6,662 nt of DNA, from positions 1-6,662 of the forward strand of contig CAYWMN010000215.1 in NCBI GenBank assembly GCA_964459065.1, given 5' to 3'. The stretch is from JAMCXS01 sp964459065 (GTDB lineage Bacteria > Acidobacteriota > Terriglobia > UBA7540). The translations under genes were made by a program, and so were the position numbers. A model generated the notes under the pieces. The model saw only the letters and a program-made list of their open reading frames with translations. It was not told where the DNA came from and ran no database searches. Positions 1 to 5,280 of this stretch are shown here, piece after piece (positions within the stretch are counted from its first letter, which is position 1; every line of letters begins with the position of its first letter).

Positions 1-590
1 ACGGCTATACGGTGATGATGAACATCAACATCACCCACATCAACCAGGACGACGTCAAGGAACTCACTGAGATCGCGCGCGCCAACGGCCTGGCCACCGA
101 TTATCACCTGAATGAAGCGCCCATGCTGGAACAGGACCACTTCAAGCACATGGACGAGAACTCCACCTACCTGACGCCGGACGATTTCCCCAAGGTTGAA
201 GCCCTGCTGGACTACCTGATTAAAAAGAGCCACCACGGTTACAAAATGGCCAACCCGCAGCAGCACATGCACGACATGAAAAAGCTGATGCGCGGTGATG
301 TGAAGCCGTGGCCATGCCGCGCCGGGCAGAACAACCTGATCATCCGCCCGGATGGCACCCTCGCTCCCTGCTTCCCCATGTATTCGGCCACCTACGACTG
401 GGGCTCGGTGGGCAACCACAAATTCGACGTCAAGCAACTCGATGAGATGAAGAAGACCTGCTCCACCCATTGCCTCTCAACGTGTAATTACATTCTTTCC
501 CACTGCTATAACGGCTCTCGGGTGATCCGCTGGGGCATCAAGCAAGCGCTGCGCGGATTCAAAGGAGTCAGCGGCAATTTCGACGACTAA
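1..590 (+). CDS. Radical SAM protein, C-terminal part with SPASM-like cysteine module (5' truncated)
   Basis: The reading frame is open to the left edge (first full codon at base 3), so the GTG/ATG codons at 12-20 are internal and the CX3CX2C cluster motif lies outside the window. The first visible residues, GYTVMMNINITHIN, then a stretch like 'v..lt.iA...G', look like the later strands and helices of a radical SAM barrel. A cysteine module follows: Cys codons at 315 and 369 give C-x12-G-x4-C around 'RPDGTLAPC', then Cys at 459, 471, 483 and 504 give C-x3-C-x3-C-x5-C. SPASM domains bind auxiliary Fe-S clusters in enzymes that modify peptides or proteins. The first half matches the SPASM pattern (C-x9-15-G-x4-C), but the second half is spaced differently from the textbook C-x2-C-x5-C-x3-C. 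The protein ends in a basic, Gly-rich tail at a TAA (588-590). The substrate is unknown. The family call is firm; the exact subfamily is not. Confidence 0.85.
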   Translation, partial: GYTVMMNINITHINQDDVKELTEIARANGLATDYHLNEAPMLEQDHFKHMDENSTYLTPDDFPKVEALLDYLIKKSHHGYKMANPQQHMHDMKKLMRGDVKPWPCRAGQNNLIIRPDGTLAPCFPMYSATYDWGSVGNHKFDVKQLDEMKKTCSTHCLSTCNYILSHCYNGSRVIRWGIKQALRGFKGVSGNFDD

Positions 591-597
591 GGTCAAC

Positions 598-633
598 GCC
601 GGGGAGTTTCGGCGGCAGCCGAAGCTCCCCGGC
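598..633 (+). terminator. Strong GC-rich stem-loop after the radical SAM gene
   Basis: The left arm 598-613 and right arm 618-633 pair over 16 bp with a single G-U wobble, closing a 4-nt GGCA loop. The hairpin starts 8 nt after the stop codon. No T-tract follows (next bases CTATCCC), so it is not a classical intrinsic terminator. It may act as an mRNA 3'-end stabiliser or as a terminator of the U-less type, and it would fold on either strand. Confidence 0.6.
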
Positions 634-777
634 CTATCCCTGGTGATTGAACCCCAACCAGTTTGCGGCTCGGCTCCCGCTTTCCAGCGAATAGTTCCCA
701 GACCCAATCCCTGTTCCAGACCGACTCCCGGCTTTAACGTTATTGCGACGGCTGGCACCGGCTGGAAACCCTGTGCA

Positions 778-807
778 TCGCCATCGCGCCAGCAGGGAAG
801 ATATAAT
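778..807 (+). promoter_or_regulatory. Probable sigma70-type promoter for the exported hydrolase-like gene
   Basis: A perfect TATAAT lies at 802-807. A weak -35-like TCGCCA (4 of 6 matches to TTGACA) lies at 778-783 with an 18-bp spacer. Transcription would begin near 814, leaving a leader of about 33 nt before the ATG at 847. This supports 847 as the start, because the longer reading frame from 643 would begin upstream of the promoter. The -35 is poor, so confidence rests mainly on the -10. Confidence 0.5.
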
Positions 808-837
808 ACGAAGCTTGGGTCTGAATCCGTTGCAGAT

Positions 838-841
838 AGGA
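838..841 (+). promoter_or_regulatory. Ribosome binding site setting the start at 847
   Basis: AGGA at 838-841 sits 5 nt before the ATG at 847. It favours this start over the in-frame codons further upstream, which would add about 68 residues of non-signal-like sequence. Confidence 0.5.
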
Positions 842-846
842 AACCG

Positions 847-2103
847 ATGAATCGATCGATCATGAAGCGGCTCGGACTACTATTCAGCTTATTCCTGCTG
901 GCAGGCGCGGTGGCAACGGCCGGCGCGCAAGACTTCCCCCAGCCGCCGCCGGTTTCTCCGCGCGAATTTGCTTTGATGGCTTGGGGCGGAACGCCTTCCA
1001 GCCCGACCCAGCTCAAATGGATGAGACAGGCCGGGCTGAATATCACCGGGTTTTGCTCGCCCGATCAGCTCGACAAGGTCAATGCGGCCGGCCTGACCTG
1101 CTTTGTCACCGACCCGCGCGCGAATCACTATCAATGGGAGGACCTGCCGCATAACTCTTCGATCCGGATAAACATCGACTCCCTGGTAAGCCAGGTTGCC
1201 AACCATCCCGCCGCCCTGGGATTCTTTATGAGGGATGAGCCCAATGCGTCCCAATTGCCGGGCATCGGCCACGTTGTATCACTGCTGCGGCGCTCGATGC
1301 CGAGTAAGTGGTCTTACGTCAACCTGTTGCCCAACTATGCGAGTTCCTCCCAGCTTGGCGCTCCCAGCTATGAAGCCTATCTGCAGAAATTCATCGGCGA
1401 GGTCCACCCTTCCGTTCTGAGTTATGACAACTATTCCCTGTTCAACGGCGAGATGCTCGACCGCTTTTACACCAACTTGGGAATCGTGCGGCGCGTTTGC
1501 CTGAAGGCGCACATCATTTTCTGGAATGTCATCCTCTCCAATTCGCATTTCACTTACATGAAACCCAGCGGCGCGACCTTGCGCCTGCAGGCGTACGCCA
1601 CCATGGCCTACGGCGGCAGAGGCATTGAATATTACACTTACTTTGCGCCTCCCTCCGTAAACTACCGGCTGGCACCGGTTGATCAGTTCGGGCACCGGAC
1701 CACCACCTGGAACAAATTGCGGCTCCTCAACAGCCAGATTCGGGAGCTGGCTCCCTGGCTTGCCCGCTTGCGCAGCACGGGCGTTTACCATTCCGCTCCT
1801 GTTTCCAAGGGGGAAAATCCGATGTCCGGGAGCCGGCTCGTCAAGGATGTTCTGGCCAGTACGTATCAGAAGCCTGCCGTCCAGCCGCGTTATCTGATTG
1901 GCGAGTTTTTAGACCCCGACGGGCATCGGTTCTTGATGATCGTCAACAAAGATCTCGAGCACTCCATGCGGTACGCCATTCAACTGCGGCAGAAAAATAA
2001 GCACTTGTTCGAAATCTCGCCGTACACGGGAAAAGAACAAGAAACTGCCGCAAAGGTGGATTGGCTGGCGCCGGGAGCCGGCGAGCTATTTGAATTAAAA
2101 TGA
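847..2103 (+). CDS. Exported TIM-barrel glycoside-hydrolase-like protein
   Basis: This is a 418-residue protein with a Sec signal peptide: basic start, Leu-rich core at residues 9-23, and AGA cleavage site near 27. After 'MAWGG' (44-48), which resembles the first barrel strand, comes GFFMRDEP with D130-E131-P132. That is the usual form of a strand-4 acid/base motif in clan-A-like glycosidases. LSYDNYS (D194) and YGGRGIEYYTY (255-265, with E261) look like later barrel strands; E261 is a candidate nucleophile. Residues about 347-418 ('FLMIVNKD', 'PYTG', 'LAPGAGELFEL') look like the small C-terminal beta-sandwich of many glycosidases. The protein would act in the periplasm or outside the cell on an unknown glycan. 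I cannot name a GH family. An alternative ATG at 862 would shorten it by five residues without harming the signal peptide. The gene appears monocistronic, with a promoter in front and 90 nt to lipA behind. The fold call is moderately sure; enzymatic activity is inferred. Confidence 0.75.
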   Translation: MNRSIMKRLGLLFSLFLLAGAVATAGAQDFPQPPPVSPREFALMAWGGTPSSPTQLKWMRQAGLNITGFCSPDQLDKVNAAGLTCFVTDPRANHYQWEDLPHNSSIRINIDSLVSQVANHPAALGFFMRDEPNASQLPGIGHVVSLLRRSMPSKWSYVNLLPNYASSSQLGAPSYEAYLQKFIGEVHPSVLSYDNYSLFNGEMLDRFYTNLGIVRRVCLKAHIIFWNVILSNSHFTYMKPSGATLRLQAYATMAYGGRGIEYYTYFAPPSVNYRLAPVDQFGHRTTTWNKLRLLNSQIRELAPWLARLRSTGVYHSAPVSKGENPMSGSRLVKDVLASTYQKPAVQPRYLIGEFLDPDGHRFLMIVNKDLEHSMRYAIQLRQKNKHLFEISPYTGKEQETAAKVDWLAPGAGELFELK

Positions 2104-2181
2104 GTATTAGCAGCCATCGGAGCGCGCGTCCTACCCCGAGGGCAGGGCCCCGTTGTGGGAGTTCGAACTTCAGGCTAAAAT

Positions 2182-2187
2182 AGAGGA
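2182..2187 (+). promoter_or_regulatory. Ribosome binding site fixing the lipA start at 2194
   Basis: AGAGGA at 2182-2187 is 6 nt before the ATG at 2194. It directly abuts an in-frame TTG at 2188, leaving no spacer, so the ATG is the start. Confidence 0.75.
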
Positions 2188-2193
2188 TTGGCA

Positions 2194-3102
2194 ATGGCAG
2201 ACCTGATTCAAATCGGCGCAGTTCCCCGCCCTGCGAAGCGGCCGTCGTGGCTGAAGGTCCGCATCCCCTCCGGCGACAACTATTTTGAGCTGAAGGGTTT
2301 GATGCGGGGCCTCGAACTTCACACGGTCTGTGAGAGCGCTCGCTGTCCCAATGTCGCCGAGTGCTGGGCGCACCGGACGGCCACTTTCATGATCCTGGGC
2401 GAGCTTTGCACGCGCCGGTGCGGCTTCTGCGCGGTGCCCAAGGGGCGTCCTGCGGGACATGTGGATTGGGCGGAGCCGGAACGCGTGGCTCGTGCCGCCG
2501 AACGCATGGGTCTCAAATATGTTGTGGTCACTTCGGTTGACCGGGACGACTTGAAAGACGGCGGCTCCCTGATTTTTGCCCAAACCATTCGGGCCCTGCA
2601 CGAGCGGATTGAATCCTGCAAAGTGGAAGTCCTGATTCCCGACTTTCGCGGCTCGGAAGAAGCGCTCCGCACTGTGCTCGATGCCCGCCCCGACGTCCTC
2701 AACCATAACGTGGAAACGGTTCAACGGCTCTATTCCGTGGCCCGGCGGGGTTCCCGCTACGAGCGCTCCATGAACCTTCTCAAGCGCTCGCAGGAAATTA
2801 AACCCTCGATCCCGACCAAGTCCGGCATCATGGTCGGCCTGGGGGAATCCTGGGAAGAACTTCTGGAAGTGCTCAGCGACCTGGGCGCCGCCGGAGTCGA
2901 TATTGTGACCATCGGCCAATACCTGCGGCCGTCGGGAGAGCAATTGCCCGTGGCGCGCTTCTACACACCCGAAGAGTTCGCAGCCCTCAAAGAAGAAGGA
3001 CTGCGGCGGGGCATCCGGCACGTTGAATCCGGGCCGCTGGTCCGAAGCTCCTACCACGCCCACGAACAAACCTCTTCGCTTGAACCGCAACTGAAACAAT
3101 AA
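2194..3102 (+). CDS. lipA: Lipoyl synthase
   Basis: This cytosolic radical SAM enzyme inserts two sulfur atoms into octanoyl groups carried by the E2 subunits of 2-oxoacid dehydrogenases and by GcvH, giving the lipoyl cofactor. The product is 302 residues, a normal family length. Both Fe-S sites are complete. The auxiliary-cluster motif CESARCPNVAEC has Cys 46, 51 and 57, and the radical SAM motif CTRRCGFC has Cys 72, 76 and 79. The C-terminal RSSYHA at 284-289 supplies the serine that binds the auxiliary cluster. 'VTSVDRDDLKDGG' and 'LNHNVETV' are further family signatures, as is the late 'IGQYLRPS'. Where many proteobacterial enzymes read CPFCDV, this one reads CGFCAVPKG; all ligands are kept, so this is normal variation. 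No lipB or lplA is adjacent, so the octanoyl transferase must be encoded elsewhere. It converges on the TPR gene with a 58-nt gap. Confidence 0.97.
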   Translation: MADLIQIGAVPRPAKRPSWLKVRIPSGDNYFELKGLMRGLELHTVCESARCPNVAECWAHRTATFMILGELCTRRCGFCAVPKGRPAGHVDWAEPERVARAAERMGLKYVVVTSVDRDDLKDGGSLIFAQTIRALHERIESCKVEVLIPDFRGSEEALRTVLDARPDVLNHNVETVQRLYSVARRGSRYERSMNLLKRSQEIKPSIPTKSGIMVGLGESWEELLEVLSDLGAAGVDIVTIGQYLRPSGEQLPVARFYTPEEFAALKEEGLRRGIRHVESGPLVRSSYHAHEQTSSLEPQLKQ

Positions 3103-3121
3103 GCGAGCGCCTGAGCTTGCT
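3102..3121 (+). terminator. Weak stem-loop at the lipA 3' end
   Basis: AGCGAGC (3102-3108) can pair with GCTTGCT (3115-3121) through 7 bp including one G-U, around a 6-nt loop. It begins in the lipA stop codon and has no T-tract. It lies in the 58-nt gap between convergent genes, where a terminator is expected, but the stem is modest. Confidence 0.3.
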
Positions 3122-3160
3122 CGTAAAGCGCGCCGGCCTTGGGCGCTGCGAGGGCGTTGA

Positions 3161-4168
3161 TCACTCGAATTTCTGGCCGGGGTGCCGGCGCTCCAGTGCG
3201 TTTTTTGCAGCACGATGGAAGGCCTGTTGGATTTCCGAATCGGTCCCGCGCGTCGCTTCCAGGACCTCGCGGTAAAGGGCTTCGCCTTTTTCCGTTTGCC
3301 CCATGCGGATTTCAAGGCTGCCGACCTGGAGCTTCCAGAGATCGTTGCGGGGATATTCCTGTTCGAGTTCCCGGAAAAACTTCAGGGATTTCGAGTACTG
3401 CCTTTCGTTTCCCCGGGAATAATCCTTGGCCAGATAGAATTTGGCTTCGCCGCTGGTCAGTTCGCCGTATTTTGCGGCGTGTTCGATCTCCTGCAGACCC
3501 TTGGTGCGACTGCCACCCGGCAGGCCGATAATCCACCGGAACAGTTTGACGATGGTTGGGAGAGTATCCACAAAATAGTCATAGAGACCCAGCCCCAGGT
3601 AGGCGTCGCTCAGATGTTTATCTTGTTCAAGCGCCGTGATCAAGAGCGACCGCATCTGCTTGCCCGCCCGGGCGGCGGCGAGATTCTGATCGCGCATCGC
3701 CGCAAACCTCGAGCGAAGCGCATAAGCCATCCCCTCGTAAAGAGTGTTTCTGGCAACGTCACGTTTTGCCGCGATATTGGTCCGAGCCTTCGCGATGGCC
3801 GCGCCGACAAGGTCATGAAAGTGCGAATCGTAAGGTGAACTCACCCCGGAGCCCACATCAAAAACGTCGGGGTCAATCAGGTTGCCGGTGGTCAGGTAAA
3901 TCTTCCACCACACGGCGTCCGCCTCCAACAAATAGCCAAGCGGCGAACCGGAATCGTCTGCCTGAATTTTCTGGAACACCTGCGCGGCAGCGTCCGGGTC
4001 GCCATTCATCAGCAGGTTGAGTCCCTGCTGAGCTGTTTTGATTGGTTCGCGCTCCGCCTTTGCGGACTGCGGGGCGGCAGCCAGCGCGCTTCCAGCGCCC
4101 ACCAGGATGGCGGCCGCTATCGCCAGCAGAGCGCTCTTTTGCCAAAGGGGCCTACGCCGAAATGCCAT
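3161..4168 (-). CDS. Exported TPR protein with Iml2/TTC39-like segment
   Basis: This is a 335-residue protein with a Sec signal peptide: RRR and K11, hydrophobic core about 13-29, ALA-AA cleavage near residue 30. No lipobox Cys is visible, so it is probably soluble in the periplasm. The rest is helical. Residues 43-75 look like a first TPR ('GLNLLMNGDPDAAAQVFQKI'), and 243-305 hold two more TPR-like pairs ('FYLAKDYSRGN', 'FFRELEQEYPRND', 'LEIRMGQTEKGEALYREVL'). Between them, residues 190-232 read YLGLGLYDYFVDTLP...G..GGSRTKGLQEIEHAA. As I recall that family, this resembles the signature of eukaryotic Iml2/TTC39 TPR proteins (GLFN..LS.LP....L....GF.GDR..GL..L). Start: AAAGGGA (4180-4174) lies 5 nt before the ATG. 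It is the second gene of an operon, 12 nt after the stop of the membrane-protein gene, which suggests translational coupling and a shared role. The function is unknown; a protein-protein scaffold in the envelope is the plain reading. Confidence 0.8.
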   Translation of the reverse strand: MAFRRRPLWQKSALLAIAAAILVGAGSALAAAPQSAKAEREPIKTAQQGLNLLMNGDPDAAAQVFQKIQADDSGSPLGYLLEADAVWWKIYLTTGNLIDPDVFDVGSGVSSPYDSHFHDLVGAAIAKARTNIAAKRDVARNTLYEGMAYALRSRFAAMRDQNLAAARAGKQMRSLLITALEQDKHLSDAYLGLGLYDYFVDTLPTIVKLFRWIIGLPGGSRTKGLQEIEHAAKYGELTSGEAKFYLAKDYSRGNERQYSKSLKFFRELEQEYPRNDLWKLQVGSLEIRMGQTEKGEALYREVLEATRGTDSEIQQAFHRAAKNALERRHPGQKFE

Positions 4169-4173
4169 TGATG

Positions 4174-4180
4174 TCCCTTT
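4174..4180 (-). promoter_or_regulatory. Ribosome binding site of the TPR gene in the intergenic gap
   Basis: On the minus strand AAAGGGA begins directly after the TAA of the upstream gene (4183-4181) and ends 5 nt before the ATG at 4168. A ribosome ending on the first gene would cover this site, which favours coupled translation. Confidence 0.7.
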
Positions 4181-5164
4181 TTATAGATGCCCATTCGCTG
4201 AGGGATATTGCTCCGGCACGCTCTTTGCTTGCCGGAATCCCCAAAGTGCGTTCGCAGCAACTTTAAGGGATTCGAACATCACAAAGCATTCCAGAGCAAA
4301 GGCCGGGAATCCCAAAAAACCAGGCAAGGGCATTTCAAAGATCTTCAACCCTTGCAGGATGGGAAAGATATACAGCCACCTGGCCGCCGCCCAGTAATTC
4401 CAGAACTCCCAAAGCACTCCGCAGACGAGCCCGGAAGCGAAGAAGCTGAAGAACGTCGAAGCGCTTCCACTCTCCCATTCGCGCAACAGCGAGCGCCCGC
4501 CCCAGCGGTAATTGAGTGGGTCCAGGAACAACACAAACCCGACCCATACCAGTGCGAATAAGTACCGGCCAATGTGACTGGGAACCAGAACCGGTATCGT
4601 CAGGAATAGAATCCCAAGAGAAACAAAGCTGGTCCGGCTGCCGCGCGTGAATGGCAGGTGCGGCTTGATGGATTTGTTAAAAAAGCCAAGAGCCTGCACA
4701 AAGTCTGCGGTTTCAAAAATCGCCGGCCAGATGGTTGCAAACGCCCAGGTATATCCCAGGTTGCGCAAAACAAAATTCGCCGGCAGACCGACGTAAGTCC
4801 AGTTTTGCATTCTCAGGTTGTAGGCTTCAAAGATCAGCCAGAGAGGAACCGAGACCAGAGCCAGAATCAAGAACTGACGCGGAGAATCGGCAAGCCGCGA
4901 CCGCCCTTTCAGGCTTGAAACGGCCGCATCGATAATGAGCAGGTAAGCCGTCCAGCACAGGGGCGTAAAATAAATGCCGACCCACGGCACTCTGAGCAGA
5001 AGCGAAAGCTCTGCAAGGAAGAGAAGTGCAATGCCCGCCCATCCCCAGGAACGAAATTCGCCGCGTTTGGCTCTGTGAAAGTACCGCAGGCCGAAGAAGC
5101 CGACCGTGACGCCGACAATCGCCATCCCAACAGGAATATGAGCGCTGTTCATAGCGAGCCGCAT
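4181..5164 (-). CDS. Polytopic membrane protein with internal duplication
   Basis: This is a 327-residue, strongly hydrophobic, Trp/Phe-rich protein. Probable membrane segments lie near residues 9-28, 42-57, 62-80, 97-113, 138-155, 180-196, 200-216, 238-256 and 283-300. I do not recognise a named family. Two homologous halves are visible. G63-x-Y65-x3-L69-x-W71-x7-D79-x7-G87-R88-S89-x-L91 recurs as G199-x-Y201-x3-L205-x-W207-x7-D215-x7-G223-R224-S225-x-L227. E113-x2-N116-x5-W122-x-Y124-x3-P128 recurs as E253-x2-N256-x6-W263-x-Y265-x2-P268. P147-A148 and E151 recur as P287-A288 and E292. Acidic and Asn residues kept in both halves within or beside membrane spans hint at a binding or catalytic site on a pseudo-twofold axis. 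Start: AAGGG lies 5 nt before the ATG at 5164. A second ATG at 5152 is possible, and an extension to 5278 is unlikely because it runs through the divergent promoter region. It is the first gene of the operon with the TPR gene. Confidence 0.8.
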   Translation of the reverse strand: MRLAMNSAHIPVGMAIVGVTVGFFGLRYFHRAKRGEFRSWGWAGIALLFLAELSLLLRVPWVGIYFTPLCWTAYLLIIDAAVSSLKGRSRLADSPRQFLILALVSVPLWLIFEAYNLRMQNWTYVGLPANFVLRNLGYTWAFATIWPAIFETADFVQALGFFNKSIKPHLPFTRGSRTSFVSLGILFLTIPVLVPSHIGRYLFALVWVGFVLFLDPLNYRWGGRSLLREWESGSASTFFSFFASGLVCGVLWEFWNYWAAARWLYIFPILQGLKIFEMPLPGFLGFPAFALECFVMFESLKVAANALWGFRQAKSVPEQYPSANGHL

Positions 5165-5169
5165 CCCCA

Positions 5170-5174
5170 CCCTT
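5170..5174 (-). promoter_or_regulatory. Ribosome binding site of the membrane-protein gene
   Basis: Minus-strand AAGGG (5174-5170) lies 5 nt before the ATG at 5164 and decides this start over the upstream in-frame ATG at 5278. The next G-run (5168-5165) could instead serve the ATG at 5152, so the two starts cannot be fully separated. Confidence 0.5.
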
Positions 5175-5185
5175 AAGCTACCAGC

Positions 5186-5214
5186 AGGATAGCGACAGCC
5201 GGGAGGGAATGCAA
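5186..5214 (-). promoter_or_regulatory. Candidate promoter for the membrane-protein/TPR operon
   Basis: On the minus strand TTGCAT (5214-5209) and TATCCT (5191-5186) are separated by 17 bp. They match the sigma70 consensus at 3 of 6 and 4 of 6 positions. Transcription would start near 5180, just upstream of the SD at 5174-5170. The boxes are weak, and placement depends on position as much as on sequence. Confidence 0.3.
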
Positions 5215-5237
5215 ATCCCAACATCCGGCCCTGTTTA

Positions 5238-5246
5238 TGGTATATT
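5238..5246 (+). promoter_or_regulatory. Extended -10 promoter for the yqeY-like gene
   Basis: TGG-TATATT at 5238-5246 is an extended -10 element with a good hexamer (TATATT, 5 of 6). No convincing -35 is seen at 16-18 bp upstream, as is usual for extended -10 promoters. The transcript would begin near 5253 and include the SD site at 5268. Confidence 0.5.
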
Positions 5247-5267
5247 CGGCGAGAGTTTGCAAATAAC

Positions 5268-5272
5268 GAGGA
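5268..5272 (+). promoter_or_regulatory. Ribosome binding site fixing the yqeY start at 5281
   Basis: GAGGA at 5268-5272 lies 8 nt before the ATG at 5281. The family's normal N-terminus (short lead, then a helix 'EQVEKDLVAAMKARE') begins here. The in-frame ATG at 5209 lies upstream of the promoter and is rejected. Confidence 0.75.
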
Positions 5273-5280
5273 ATCCAATC

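Noticed and set aside
643..846. N-terminal extension of the hydrolase-like gene from an ATT/GTG-type start upstream
   Set aside because: The extension would bury the signal peptide 68 residues inside and would start upstream of the TATAAT at 802-807. The ATG at 847 has AGGA at the right distance.
477..1046. Minus-strand open frame of 189 codons spanning the radical SAM end, the hairpin and the hydrolase signal peptide
   Set aside because: It overlaps two real genes and a hairpin, has no SD or domain, and its product is Gly/Pro/Ala-rich as expected for a shadow frame.
1279..1791. Minus-strand open frame of 170 codons inside the hydrolase-like gene
   Set aside because: It is fully antisense to a gene with a signal peptide and conserved motifs, and it shows no protein-like pattern of its own.
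2153..2181. Promoter TTGTGG/TAAAAT giving a nearly leaderless lipA transcript
   Set aside because: With this -10 the transcript would start near 2188 and lose the good SD at 2182-2187. The -35 matches at only 3 of 6 positions. The AT-rich bases are more likely just leader next to the SD.
2170..3315. Long open frame (381 codons) on the minus strand opposite lipA
   Set aside because: It lies antisense to a complete, motif-perfect lipA. Its product is low-complexity and Arg/Gly/Ala-rich with no recognisable domain. It is a by-product of GC-rich codon use.
5165..5278. N-terminal extension of the membrane protein to an ATG at 5278
   Set aside because: It would run through the divergent promoter region. 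The added residues are not membrane- or signal-like, and AAGGG supports the ATG at 5164.
5209..5280. Extension of the yqeY-like gene to an ATG at 5209
   Set aside because: YqeY proteins begin close to the 5281 ATG, which has GAGGA 8 nt upstream. The extension overlaps the extended -10 promoter.
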